Origin: Burkholderiales bacterium
GTDB lineage: Bacteria > Actinomycetota > Thermoleophilia > Gaiellales > Gaiellaceae
NCBI GenBank assembly: GCA_025935595.1
Contig: JAICUZ010000016.1
Span: 1-20,007, forward strand
Length of the DNA: 20,007 nt
Reading direction: 5' to 3'
The notes beneath the pieces are model-generated. The model ran no database searches, was not told the DNA's origin, and was given only the letters and a program-made list of their open reading frames with translations. Made by a program: the position numbers and the translations under genes. The first letter of the stretch is position 1. Each line of letters begins with the position of its first letter. Below, piece by piece: positions 6,201-14,334 of this stretch.

Positions 6201-7216
6201 GGATCGTCGTCGCGGCGCCGCAGGTGCCGTTCGTGCACGGCGGTGCGGAGCTGATGGCCGACGACCTCGTCGGCGCCTTGCGCGCCCGCGGGCACGAGGC
6301 CGAGCTCGTCAGCATTCCGTTCAAGTGGTATCCGGGCACGCGCGTCCTCGACCAGGCGTTCCTGTGGCGGCTCGTCGACCTGACCGAGGCGGCCGGCCGG
6401 CCGGTCGATCGCGTGATCGCGACGAAGTTCCCGGCGTACTGCGTGCGCCATCCGAACAAGGTGGCGTGGGTGCTGCACCAGTTCAGGCAGGCGTACGACT
6501 ACGACCGCACCGAGCTTGGGCAGTTCGACGAGTCGCCCGCCGGCCGTGCGACGCGCCGGGCGATCGAGCGGCTCGACGCGGTTGCGCTTGGCGAGGCGCG
6601 CAAGGTATTTGCAACGTCGCGCAACGTCGCCGATCGCCTGCTGCGTTTCAACGGGATCGAGGCCGAGGTGCTTCCCCATCCACCCCAGGCACTCCCGTAC
6701 CGCGAGGACGAGCCCGAGGGCTACGTCCTCTCGGTGAACCGGCTCGACCGCGCGAAGCGGATCGACCTCCTCGTCGAGGCCGCGAAGCGCGAGCCGGCAC
6801 TCCGGGTCGTGATCGCGGGCGAGGGCCCCGACCGGGATCGGCTGGAGCAGCTCGCCGCCGGGCTCAACGGGCAGGTCACGTTCCTCGGGCGCGTCGACGG
6901 GGACGAGCTCGTGGATCTCTACGCACGCTGTCTCGCCGTGTTCTACGCGCCGGTCGACGAGGACTTCGGGATGGTCCCGTACGAAGCGTTCCTCTCGGCG
7001 AAGCCCGTGGTCACGGCATCCGACGCGGGCGGGCCGCTCGAGGTCGTGCACGACCGCGAGACCGGCGCGGTCGTCGAGCCCGACCCCGACGCGATCGTGC
7101 AGGCGTGCGCGTACCTCGCGGCGCACGCCGACGAGGCGAAGACGTGGGGGCGCGCCGGCCGCGCCGTGGCGGAGCGCGTCACGTGGGCTGCCTGCGTCGA
7201 CGCCTTGCTCGAGTGA
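6197..7216 (+). CDS. Family 4 glycosyltransferase (GT-B fold)
   Basis: A 339-residue GT-B glycosyltransferase acting on the cytoplasmic lipid-linked glycan. It opens MRIVVAAPQVPFVHGGAEL, where the HGGAE loop is the typical acceptor-side glycine-rich turn. The N-domain contains VDRVIATKFPAYCVRHPNK and VAWVLHQFRQAYDYD. The donor domain starts near residue 176 (YVLSVNRLDRAKRIDLLVEA), then VVIAGEGPDRDRLEQLA, and holds the EX7E pair E255/E263 in DEDFGMVPYEAFLSAKPVV. The ATG overlaps the stop of the 104-residue gene, and its own TGA overlaps the GTG of the next GT4 (GTGA). No Shine-Dalgarno sequence is evident, so translation is probably coupled. The donor is not predictable from sequence alone. 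Confidence 0.93.
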   Translation: MRIVVAAPQVPFVHGGAELMADDLVGALRARGHEAELVSIPFKWYPGTRVLDQAFLWRLVDLTEAAGRPVDRVIATKFPAYCVRHPNKVAWVLHQFRQAYDYDRTELGQFDESPAGRATRRAIERLDAVALGEARKVFATSRNVADRLLRFNGIEAEVLPHPPQALPYREDEPEGYVLSVNRLDRAKRIDLLVEAAKREPALRVVIAGEGPDRDRLEQLAAGLNGQVTFLGRVDGDELVDLYARCLAVFYAPVDEDFGMVPYEAFLSAKPVVTASDAGGPLEVVHDRETGAVVEPDPDAIVQACAYLAAHADEAKTWGRAGRAVAERVTWAACVDALLE

Positions 7217-8436
7217 AGGTCGCCTACTACTCGCCGCTGCAGCCGTCGCGGTCCGGGATCGCCGATTACTCGTCGCTCCTTTTGCCCGCGCTGCGCGAGC
7301 GGCTCGATGTCGTCGTCGCGAAGCCGGGGAAGCGCGGTCCGAGCGCCGACATCGCGCTCTACCACGTCGGCAACGATCCGGACGCGCACGGGTGGATCGT
7401 CGATGCCCTGCGCGACCGGCCGGGCGTCGTCGTGCTGCACGAGTACGTGTTGCACCATCTCATCGCGGGGATCACGATCGGGCGCGGCGACGGGCGCGGC
7501 TATCTCGATGCGATGGAGCGCGAGCTCGGCGTCGCCGGGCGGCTGCTCGGCCTCGGCGTGCTCGACAACCTGCTGCCGCTGCTCTGGGAGACGCAGCCGG
7601 AGCGGTTCCCGCTCGCGGGAACGGTCCTCGAGCACGCGCGCGGCCTGGTCGTCCATTCGCGCTATGTCGGCGAGCGGGCGCGCGCCGCCGGCTACCGCGG
7701 CCGCCTCTGGCGGATCCCGCACCCCGTGTGGCCGATGGGCAAGGTGACCGCCGCCGGCGACGTGCGCGGCGACCCGCTCGTCGGGTGCTTCGGCTTCCTG
7801 AACATGAACAAGCGGATCCCGGAGCTGCTGCACGCGTTCGCAGCGTTCAGGCGTGACCGTCCGGGTGCGCGGCTCCTGCTGGTTGGCGCTGCCGGCGAGC
7901 GCTTCGACGTCGCGCGCCGGCTCGAGCGGCTCGGGCTCACGGAGGGCGTGATCCGCCTCGACTACGTCCCGGAGGACCGTCTCTGGTCGTTGATGGCGGC
8001 GTGCGACGTGCTCGTGAACCTCCGCTACCCGACGATGGGAGAGACGTCGGGCTCTGTGATCCGCGCGCTGTCGCTCGGGAAGCCGCTCGTCGTGTCCGAC
8101 GTCGGCTGGTTCCACGAATTGCCGGACGGCGCCGTGTTGAAGGTGCCCGTCGACGAGCACGAGGTGGCGACGCTGCGGGCAGCACTCGCATTCGCAAGCG
8201 ACCACGCGGCCGAGCTCGGGTCGGCGGCGCGCGGGTTCGTCACGCAAGAGCACGATCTCGACGTCGTCGCGGACAGGTACGTCGAGGCGCTCGAGGTCGC
8301 CGCCGGCGGAGACGCCGTCGACGACGCGGTTCTGTGGCGGGTCGCAGAGGCGGCCGCGGAGGCCGGCATCACCGACGTCGCGGTGGTCGCCGCGCGGCTG
8401 CGCGAGATCGGGATCGGTGGTTACGAGGGTCCCTAA
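7213..8436 (+). CDS. Family 4 glycosyltransferase with atypical EX7E motif
   Basis: A 407-residue GT-B protein starting MKVAYYSPLQPSRSGIADYS, a common opening of GT4 enzymes in actinobacterial glycan loci. The N-domain has VVVLHEYVLHHLIAG (about 71-85). The donor domain has GCFGFLNMNKRIPELLHAF and a motif where E277 is present in MGETSGSVIRALSLGKPLVVSDVGWFHELP but the second glutamate position (285) is alanine, so the standard EX7E pair is incomplete. I recall a GT4 subgroup with this GETSGSV pattern, so the protein may still be active. A helical tail of about 40 residues (VDDAVLWRVAEAAAEAG...) follows the fold. The start is fixed by the GTGA overlap with the previous gene; its 3' end overlaps the next gene by 20 bases. 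Confidence 0.9.
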   Translation: MKVAYYSPLQPSRSGIADYSSLLLPALRERLDVVVAKPGKRGPSADIALYHVGNDPDAHGWIVDALRDRPGVVVLHEYVLHHLIAGITIGRGDGRGYLDAMERELGVAGRLLGLGVLDNLLPLLWETQPERFPLAGTVLEHARGLVVHSRYVGERARAAGYRGRLWRIPHPVWPMGKVTAAGDVRGDPLVGCFGFLNMNKRIPELLHAFAAFRRDRPGARLLLVGAAGERFDVARRLERLGLTEGVIRLDYVPEDRLWSLMAACDVLVNLRYPTMGETSGSVIRALSLGKPLVVSDVGWFHELPDGAVLKVPVDEHEVATLRAALAFASDHAAELGSAARGFVTQEHDLDVVADRYVEALEVAAGGDAVDDAVLWRVAEAAAEAGITDVAVVAARLREIGIGGYEGP

Positions 8437-10504
8437 GAGACTGTCAGCCGCGCCGGCGTGGTCGTGGCTGGTCGCGCTCGTGCTCTGTTCGTGGGCCGTC
8501 CGGTTCGCGTTTGCGCGCCACATGGTCGGTCCGTGGATCATGATCGACGAGATCGTCTATTCGGAGCTCGCGAAGAGCTTCGCGTCAACGGGGCACTTCG
8601 CCGTTCGCGAGTCGCCGACGACCGGCTACGGCATCGTCTATCCGCTGCTGATCAGCCCGGCGTACGCGCTCTTCCGGTCGATCCCGACCGTCTATGCGGC
8701 GATCAAGGTGATCAACTCGCTGCTCATGTCGCTCGCCGCGGTCCCGGCGTACCTGCTCGCGCGACGGGCCGTGTCACAACGTGGCGCGCTCGTCGTCGCG
8801 GTACTCACGATCGCGGTGCCCTCGACGTTCTACGCCGGAACGATCATGACCGAGAACGCCTTCTATCCGATCTTCCTGTTCTGCGTGCTGGCGCTCGTCG
8901 TCGCGCTCGATCGGCCCGGCCTGCTCACGGTCGCCGCGTTCCTCGGCGCGCTGCTCGTCGCCTACGAGACCCGGGCGCAGGCGGTGGCGTTGCTTCCCGC
9001 CGCGCTCACCGCGCCGGTCGTGTCGTCGCTGCTCGCACGCGACCGCCGGCCGCTCCTCTCGCAGCGGCTCCTCTACGGCGTCGTCGTGGCCTGCGGCGCC
9101 GCGGTCGTCGCGGCGCAGCTTCTTCGCGGCCGCGGCGTCCGGTCGCTCCTTGGCGCCTATGCCTCGGCCACGCATTCGAGCTACCAGCCGGCGACGGTCG
9201 CCCACTGGCTGCTCTGGCACCTCGCCGAGCTCGACCTCTACGTCGGCGTCCTCCCGGTCCTTGCGCTGCTCGTGCTTCTCGGCACCGGACGGTCGCTCCA
9301 ATCCCGGGAGCGCACGATCGTCGCGGTCACGCTGTCGGCCGTCGCCTGGGTCGGTGTCGAGGTCGCGGCGTTCGCAACGCAGCCGGGAGTGCTGCGCATC
9401 GAAGAGCGAAATCTGTTCTACGTCGCGCCGCTCCTCTTCACCTGTCTCGTGGTCTGGATCGAGCGAGGGCTGCCGCGGCCGCGCATCGTGACGCCGGTCG
9501 CCGGCGTGGTCACGGTCGTGCTCGCCGGAGCGATTCCCTACGAGCGCTTCATCGACGTGTCGGCAACGTCCGACACGTTCGGCGTGCTGATGTTGTGGTC
9601 GGTCGCAGAGTGGTTCGCGATTCACGCAGAGGACGTCCGCTGGGTCGTCGCCGCGGCGGCGCTCGTCTTTGTCGCCGCCGCGCTTCTCGTTCCGCGCCGC
9701 GCCGCCCTCGTGCTCGTGCTCGTTCCGTTCGCGGTCTCGTTGCTCGCAGTCCAACCGGTCGACAGCCGCACGCAGCGCGCCTCGATCGGGGCCGTCTTCC
9801 AGGGGATCACGAGACCCGACCGCGACTGGATCACTGCGCTTGTGGGGTCGAGCGACTCTTCGCGCGTGTCGGTGATCTGGACCGGCGCAACCGATCGCCT
9901 GACCGCGAACGAGAACGAGTTCTTCAACCGCGCCGTCGGCGCGATCTACACGACGAACGGCCCGCTGCCGGGCGGTCTCGCACAGACGCCGATCGCGGTG
10001 AACCGCGACACCGGCGAGTATCTCGCGGCCGGAAAGCAGGTTCGCGTCCGCGACGTCCTCGCGGACACGAGCCTCTCGGTCGTCGGGCGCACGATCGGCG
10101 CCGACGCGAAGAAGGGCCTCGTCCTCCTGCGTGTCGACGGCCCGCTGCGCGCCGAGCACGTGACGACGGGAATCGACTACCCCGATACGTGGTCCGGCCC
10201 CGAGGCGATGTACCGGAAGTTCGATTGCAACGGAGGAGCGCTGTCGGTCACGCTCGGGAGCGATGCCCACCTCTTCCGGACATTCCAGCTCGTCACCGCG
10301 TACGTCGGCGGGCGGCACGTCGCGACTGCGATCGTCGGCCGCTTCCACGAGCAGGTGCTGCGCGTGCCGCTGGAGCGTGGGCCGCACGGCGCGTGCACCG
10401 TTCGCTTTCGCGTTGCGCACACCCGGATCCCCGCTCGCGTCATCCCCGGCAGCACGGACACGCGCCGGCTTGGCATCCGCTTCGTCTCCTTCCGCAGCTC
10501 GTGA
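8417..10504 (+). CDS. GT-C-type membrane glycosyltransferase-like protein with C-terminal extracytoplasmic domain
   Basis: A 695-residue polytopic protein with about 11-12 membrane segments in residues 15-445 and a soluble tail of about 245 residues (450-695) predicted outside the cell. The first outer loop has an Asp-Glu pair (D44-E45 in IMIDEIVYSELAKS), the place of the catalytic acidic residue in GT39/ArnT-like GT-C enzymes that use polyprenyl-phosphate sugars. Other marks are YAAIKVINSLLMSLAAVPAY (93-112) and RIEERNLFYVAPL (327-339), both shared with the protein at 14300-16417, making the two paralogues. It likely adds a sugar to the exported glycan. The GTG at 8417 gives a 20-base overlap with the preceding gene; the end overlaps the next GTG as GTGA. 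Confidence 0.85.
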   Translation: MVTRVPKRLSAAPAWSWLVALVLCSWAVRFAFARHMVGPWIMIDEIVYSELAKSFASTGHFAVRESPTTGYGIVYPLLISPAYALFRSIPTVYAAIKVINSLLMSLAAVPAYLLARRAVSQRGALVVAVLTIAVPSTFYAGTIMTENAFYPIFLFCVLALVVALDRPGLLTVAAFLGALLVAYETRAQAVALLPAALTAPVVSSLLARDRRPLLSQRLLYGVVVACGAAVVAAQLLRGRGVRSLLGAYASATHSSYQPATVAHWLLWHLAELDLYVGVLPVLALLVLLGTGRSLQSRERTIVAVTLSAVAWVGVEVAAFATQPGVLRIEERNLFYVAPLLFTCLVVWIERGLPRPRIVTPVAGVVTVVLAGAIPYERFIDVSATSDTFGVLMLWSVAEWFAIHAEDVRWVVAAAALVFVAAALLVPRRAALVLVLVPFAVSLLAVQPVDSRTQRASIGAVFQGITRPDRDWITALVGSSDSSRVSVIWTGATDRLTANENEFFNRAVGAIYTTNGPLPGGLAQTPIAVNRDTGEYLAAGKQVRVRDVLADTSLSVVGRTIGADAKKGLVLLRVDGPLRAEHVTTGIDYPDTWSGPEAMYRKFDCNGGALSVTLGSDAHLFRTFQLVTAYVGGRHVATAIVGRFHEQVLRVPLERGPHGACTVRFRVAHTRIPARVIPGSTDTRRLGIRFVSFRSS

Positions 10505-11568
10505 GGATCGCGTTCGACGTCAGCCCGCTCTCGCACGAGCCGACAGGGATCGGGAACTACATCCGCGGCTCCCTCGCCGGGCTCGTCGAGGCCGTGGCGC
10601 CGGAGGACGAGATCGTCTGCTTCGCACCGACGAGCCCGGAAGGGAAGCACCGCATCCCTCAGCTCCTCGCGGGGCTGCCCGTGACCCTCCGGCTTCGCCT
10701 CCTGCCGTTCGCGCACCATTGGCGGCAGGCGTGGAGCCGTGCCGGCCGGCCGGCCGTCGAGCGCTTCCTTGGGCCGGTCGACGTCCTCCACTACTCCGAC
10801 TGGATGTTCCCGCCGCAGCGCGCCGGGCTGCGCTCGACCGTGATCCACGACCTTGTTCCGCTCCATCATCGGGAGTGGGTGACCGCGCGCACCTACTCGA
10901 TGCATGCGGCGAAATACCGTGACGCGCGAAGCTGCGACACGGTGTTCGTCAACTCCGCGTACACGGGACGTGACGTCGTGGCCACACTCGGCATCGATTC
11001 CTCGCGCGTTCACGTAGCACCTCCCGGCGTCGCCGCGACGTTCGCGGTCGACGGCAGGCGTGCTGATCTCGGCGGTGCGTACGTCCTCACCGTCGCGACC
11101 CTCGAGCCGCGCAAGAACCTGCGGGTCCTGGTGGAGTCGCACCGGTTGCTCGCCGGCCGGTTTCGCCTCGGGGTGGCCGGTGCCGCGGGCTGGGGCGAGC
11201 AGCCGGCGCTCGACGCGTCCGGCATCGTGCGGCTCGGACGGCCCGGGGACGACGAGCTTGCGGCGCTGTACCGCGGCGCCGCGGTCGTCGCGTATCCCTC
11301 GCGCTTCGAGGGCTTCGGGATCCCGATCGTCGAGGCGATGGCGAGCGGCGTTCCGGTCGTCGCGTCGTCGCATCCGTCGCTGGACGAGGCCGCCGGCGAC
11401 GCGGCGCTCCGCGCCGATCCCGACGATCCACGCGCCTGGGCGGACGCGCTCGTCGAAGCCGACGAACGACGGCTCGAGCTGATCCCGCGCGGGCTCGAGC
11501 ACGCCCGCCGGTTCGGCTGGCGGCGTGTCGGCGAGACGATGCTCGCCGCGTGGAAGGCGGCCGCGTGA
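10501..11568 (+). CDS. Family 4 glycosyltransferase, first of three tandem relatives
   Basis: A 355-residue GT-B glycosyltransferase. It begins MRIAFDVSPLSHEPTGIGNY, with the TGIGNY acceptor loop typical of mannosyltransferase-like GT4 proteins. VIHDLVPLHHREW (about 115-127) and VFVNSAYTGRDVVATLGI follow. The donor domain has LTVATLEPRKNLRVLVESH and the EX7E pair E270/E278 in FEGFGIPIVEAMASGVPVV. It resembles the next two genes in order of motifs, which suggests tandem duplication. Its GTG start overlaps the stop of the GT-C gene (GTGA), and its TGA overlaps the next GTG. The enzyme should act in the cytoplasm; the sugar is not determined. Confidence 0.93.
   Translation: MRIAFDVSPLSHEPTGIGNYIRGSLAGLVEAVAPEDEIVCFAPTSPEGKHRIPQLLAGLPVTLRLRLLPFAHHWRQAWSRAGRPAVERFLGPVDVLHYSDWMFPPQRAGLRSTVIHDLVPLHHREWVTARTYSMHAAKYRDARSCDTVFVNSAYTGRDVVATLGIDSSRVHVAPPGVAATFAVDGRRADLGGAYVLTVATLEPRKNLRVLVESHRLLAGRFRLGVAGAAGWGEQPALDASGIVRLGRPGDDELAALYRGAAVVAYPSRFEGFGIPIVEAMASGVPVVASSHPSLDEAAGDAALRADPDDPRAWADALVEADERRLELIPRGLEHARRFGWRRVGETMLAAWKAAA
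11552..11560 (+). promoter_or_regulatory. Probable ribosome binding site supporting the GTG at 11565
   Basis: GGAAGGCGG ends 4 bases before the GTG at 11565. Most other operon junctions lack such a purine run, so this site helps choose 11565 over 11550 as the start. Confidence 0.4.
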
Positions 11569-12551
11569 AAGTCGGCTTCGACGTCGCCCCACTCGCCGTA
11601 GACAACGCCGGGACGGCGCGGTACGTGCGCGGCGTACGGGACGAACTGCGGCGGCGAGATGGAGTCGAGCTCTGCGAGCTCGCCTGGGGCGGCCCCGGCC
11701 GCGCGATTGCAGCCGTACGCGACGTCGCCTGGTATCCGGTCGGACTGCCGCTCGCGGCTCGACGGCTCGATGTCCTGCACTGCACGACGTTCCGCGGGCC
11801 GTTGCGCGCGGGCGTGCCCGTCGTCGTCACGGTCCACGACCTCGCCGCGGTCCGATTCCCGGAGCTTTTCACCGCGTGGACGCGGTTGTACGCGCGAACC
11901 CTGCTTCGCACCGTGCTGCGACGCGCGACGCGCGTGCTCGCGGTCTCCGAGTTCACGAGGCGCGACGTGGCTGCGGTCGCCGGCGTCCCCGAGGAGCGGA
12001 TCGACGTCGCCTACAACGCGGCGGACGAATCGGTGTTCACGCCGGACGGGCCGGCGGCCGAGGGTGACTACGTCCTCGCGGTCGGCACGCTCGAGCCGCG
12101 GAAGAACCTGTCCCGCCTGATCGAGGCGACCGGCCGCCTCGGGCTCGAGTTGCGGATCGCGGGCGCGCGCGGATGGGGCGGCGTCGACGTGGACGCCCGT
12201 CATGTCCGTTGGCTCGGCCGGCCGTCCGACGCCGCTCTCGCCGCGTTGCTGCGGGGCGCGCTCTGCCTCGCCTATCCGTCGCTGTGGGAGGGGTTTGGCA
12301 TCCCCGTACTGGAAGCGATGCTGTGCGGCACTCCCGTCGTCACGAGCAAGGACAGCGCGATGGCTGAGGTGGCCGCGGGCGCCGCCGAGCTCGTCGATCC
12401 GTTGGATGTCGGGTCGATCGCGAACGGTATCGAGCGGGCGCTCGCGCGGCGCGGCGAGCTTCGGATCGCCGGCTTCGGACGGGCCGTGGACTTCGGCTGG
12501 AACGCGACTGCCGACGCCGTCCTCGACTGCTATCGGGCGGCGGTCGGATGA
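11565..12551 (+). CDS. Family 4 glycosyltransferase, second of three tandem relatives
   Basis: A 328-residue GT-B glycosyltransferase, opening MKVGFDVAPLAVDNAGTARY. VTVHDLAAVRFPELF (about 88-102) and RVLAVSEFTRRDVAAVAGV belong to the N-domain. The donor domain starts LAVGTLEPRKNLSRLIEA and holds the EX7E pair E242/E250 in WEGFGIPVLEAMLCGTPVV. The LEPRKNL motif is shared exactly with the preceding gene. The GTG at 11565 is preferred over the in-frame GTG at 11550 because the family N-terminus begins there, it makes a GTGA overlap with the previous stop, and GGAAGGCGG (11552-11560) lies at ribosome-binding distance. This is one of the few purine-rich sites upstream of a start in the operon. Confidence 0.93.
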   Translation: MKVGFDVAPLAVDNAGTARYVRGVRDELRRRDGVELCELAWGGPGRAIAAVRDVAWYPVGLPLAARRLDVLHCTTFRGPLRAGVPVVVTVHDLAAVRFPELFTAWTRLYARTLLRTVLRRATRVLAVSEFTRRDVAAVAGVPEERIDVAYNAADESVFTPDGPAAEGDYVLAVGTLEPRKNLSRLIEATGRLGLELRIAGARGWGGVDVDARHVRWLGRPSDAALAALLRGALCLAYPSLWEGFGIPVLEAMLCGTPVVTSKDSAMAEVAAGAAELVDPLDVGSIANGIERALARRGELRIAGFGRAVDFGWNATADAVLDCYRAAVG

Positions 12552-13558
12552 GCCGTCTCGTCGTCTTCGACGCCGACGTCCTCGGCCGGCGACGGACGGG
12601 TGACGAGACGCACGTCGCGAACCTCCTCCGTGAGCTCGGCCGTCTCCGCGGCGACCTTCGAATCGTCGCACTCACGCGCCGCCCGGATCTCGTCCCCGAC
12701 GGCATCGAGCCCTATCGTCTCGACGCGCGACTGCAGGAGACTCGCATGGCGGTCGGCGTCCCGCGCGCACTTCGGCGGTTGCGACCGGCGCTCATCCACT
12801 TCCAGCACGTCCTGCCGCTCTCCCACCGCGGGCGTGCCGTCGTCACCGTCCACGACCTCTCGTTCGAGCGCGACCGCGAGCTGATGGGTCGCGTCGACCG
12901 GCTCGTGTTTCGCACCCTCGTGCCGAGGTCCGCGCGCCGCGCGCAGCGCGTACTCACAGTGTCCGAGCGCACGAGGCAGGATCTCGAGGAGCTCTACCGG
13001 ATCCCGCGAGAGAAGATCGTCGTGACGCCGAACGGCGTCGATCCCCGCTTCGCGCCCGGCGGGGCGCCCGGTGGGTATGCGCTCTTCGTCGGGGCGATCC
13101 AGCGGCGCAAGGACCCGCTCGCCGCGCTCACGGCTGCATCCGCCGCCGGCATCGCGCTCGTCGTCGCGGGGCCGGAGAAGGAGCCGGAGCTCGCGCGGGA
13201 GCTACGGCGCCAAGGAGCCGATCTCCGCGGCTACGTCGACGGCGACGAGCTTGCGCGCCTTTATCGCGAGGCGGCGGTGCTCGTCTTCCCGTCGAGGTAC
13301 GAGGGCTTCGGCCTGCCCGTGCTCGAAGCCATGGCCAGCGGGATACCGGTGGTCGCCACCGACGACGCCGCCGTTCGCGAAGTGGCGGGTGACGCGGCCG
13401 TGTACGCGAGCCGCGCCGGCCTCGCTGAGGCGATCACGCGCGCGCTCGCCGAGCGGCCGCGTCTCGCAGCCGCGGGGCTCGAGCGGGCGCGACGGTACTC
13501 ATGGGAGGAGACCGCCCGGCGCACGGTCGCCGTCTACGACGAGGTACTCCGCGGATGA
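12548..13558 (+). CDS. Family 4 glycosyltransferase, third of three tandem relatives
   Basis: A 336-residue GT-B glycosyltransferase starting MSRLVVFDADVLGRRRTGDE. The N-domain has IHFQHVLPLSHRGRAVVTVHDLSFE (about 81-105) and RVLTVSERTRQDLEELY. The donor domain begins ALFVGAIQRRKDPLAAL, corresponding to LEPRKNL of the two genes before it, and contains the EX7E pair E252/E260 in YEGFGLPVLEAMASGIPVV. It is the most diverged of the three. The ATG overlaps the preceding stop and its own stop overlaps the next ATG, both as ATGA, so translation is coupled on each side. Cytoplasmic chain extension is inferred; donor and linkage are unknown. Confidence 0.93.
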   Translation: MSRLVVFDADVLGRRRTGDETHVANLLRELGRLRGDLRIVALTRRPDLVPDGIEPYRLDARLQETRMAVGVPRALRRLRPALIHFQHVLPLSHRGRAVVTVHDLSFERDRELMGRVDRLVFRTLVPRSARRAQRVLTVSERTRQDLEELYRIPREKIVVTPNGVDPRFAPGGAPGGYALFVGAIQRRKDPLAALTAASAAGIALVVAGPEKEPELARELRRQGADLRGYVDGDELARLYREAAVLVFPSRYEGFGLPVLEAMASGIPVVATDDAAVREVAGDAAVYASRAGLAEAITRALAERPRLAAAGLERARRYSWEETARRTVAVYDEVLRG

Positions 13559-14334
13559 GGGTTGCGGCGGTTGTCGTCTCGCACGGCGACGCGCACGATG
13601 TAGAGCGTCTGCTCCCCGTGCTTGCGCGGCAGGTCGACGAGCTCGTCGTCGTCGCGAACGTCCCAGGGAGCATCGGCCTCGTCCCGCCGGGCGTGCGGCT
13701 GATCGTGAACGACGTGCCGCTCGGGTTCGGCGCGAACGTCAACCGCGGCGTCGCCGCGACCACCGCGGAGCTCGTCTGCTCGGTCAACCCCGACGCGATC
13801 CCGGCGCCGGGTGCGATCGACGCGTTACGGATGTTCCTCGAAGCGGAGCCGCGCGCGGGTGTCGCGGGGCCGGCGATGGTGTATCCCGACGGCACGCTTC
13901 AGCCGTCCCGGCGCCGGTTTCCGACGGTGCTCGGGACGCTCGTTCGGCGGACGCCGCTCCGGCTCGTGTTCGATCCCTACCGGCTCCAGCGCCGGCACTA
14001 TCACCTCGACGAGCACCCGGACGAGCCGGTGGAGACCGACTGGATGCTGGGCGGGTTTCTCATGTTGCGGCGCGCGATGCTGGCGGAGCTCGGCGGCTTC
14101 GACGAGGGGTTCTTCCTCTACGGCGAAGACATCGACCTGTGTTACCGCGCGTGGCGGGCCGGCTGGTCGGTCTGGTACGTCCCGGGCGCGGTCGTCGAGC
14201 ACGAGCATCGGGCCGTGACCGACCGCCGGCTCCTGACGAGGCGAACGCTGTGGCACTGGCGAGGCATCCTGCGCTTCGTGCGGAAGCACCCGGAGCGGCT
14301 CATCGCTGCTTCCCGGGCTCGAATGCGAACGTGA
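13555..14334 (+). CDS. Family 2 glycosyltransferase (WbbL-like), last gene of the operon
   Basis: A 259-residue GT-A-type enzyme, short for the WbbL-like group. It opens MRVAAVVVSHGDAHDVERLL. The usual nucleotide-binding VDNxSxD is replaced by VVVANVPGS (31-39), so the first aspartate is lost. LGFGANVNRG (56-65), CSVNPDAIP (75-83, DxD equivalent), TDWMLGGFLMLRR (161-173) and the catalytic-base motif GEDIDLCYR (190-198) are intact. Rhamnosyl transfer is the usual role of relatives, but this is not shown. The ATG at 13555 overlaps the GT4 stop (ATGA) and the family fold starts there. The last 35 bases overlap the 3' end of the convergent membrane gene. Confidence 0.9.
   Translation: MRVAAVVVSHGDAHDVERLLPVLARQVDELVVVANVPGSIGLVPPGVRLIVNDVPLGFGANVNRGVAATTAELVCSVNPDAIPAPGAIDALRMFLEAEPRAGVAGPAMVYPDGTLQPSRRRFPTVLGTLVRRTPLRLVFDPYRLQRRHYHLDEHPDEPVETDWMLGGFLMLRRAMLAELGGFDEGFFLYGEDIDLCYRAWRAGWSVWYVPGAVVEHEHRAVTDRRLLTRRTLWHWRGILRFVRKHPERLIAASRARMRT

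Noticed and set aside
6388..6410. Runs of GGCCGGCC-like repeats (also near 10741-10758)
   Set aside because: They sit inside well-conserved coding frames and follow from Ala-Gly-Arg-Pro codons in a GC-rich genome.
6325..7212. In-frame extension upstream of the GT4 at 7213
   Set aside because: The frame is open but overlaps the preceding GT4 fully and codes for arginine-rich sequence; the family start is at the GTGA overlap.
8774..10420. 548-codon leftward open frame
   Set aside because: It mirrors the third-position GC bias of the GT-C gene on the other strand; the product is almost all charged residues with no motif.
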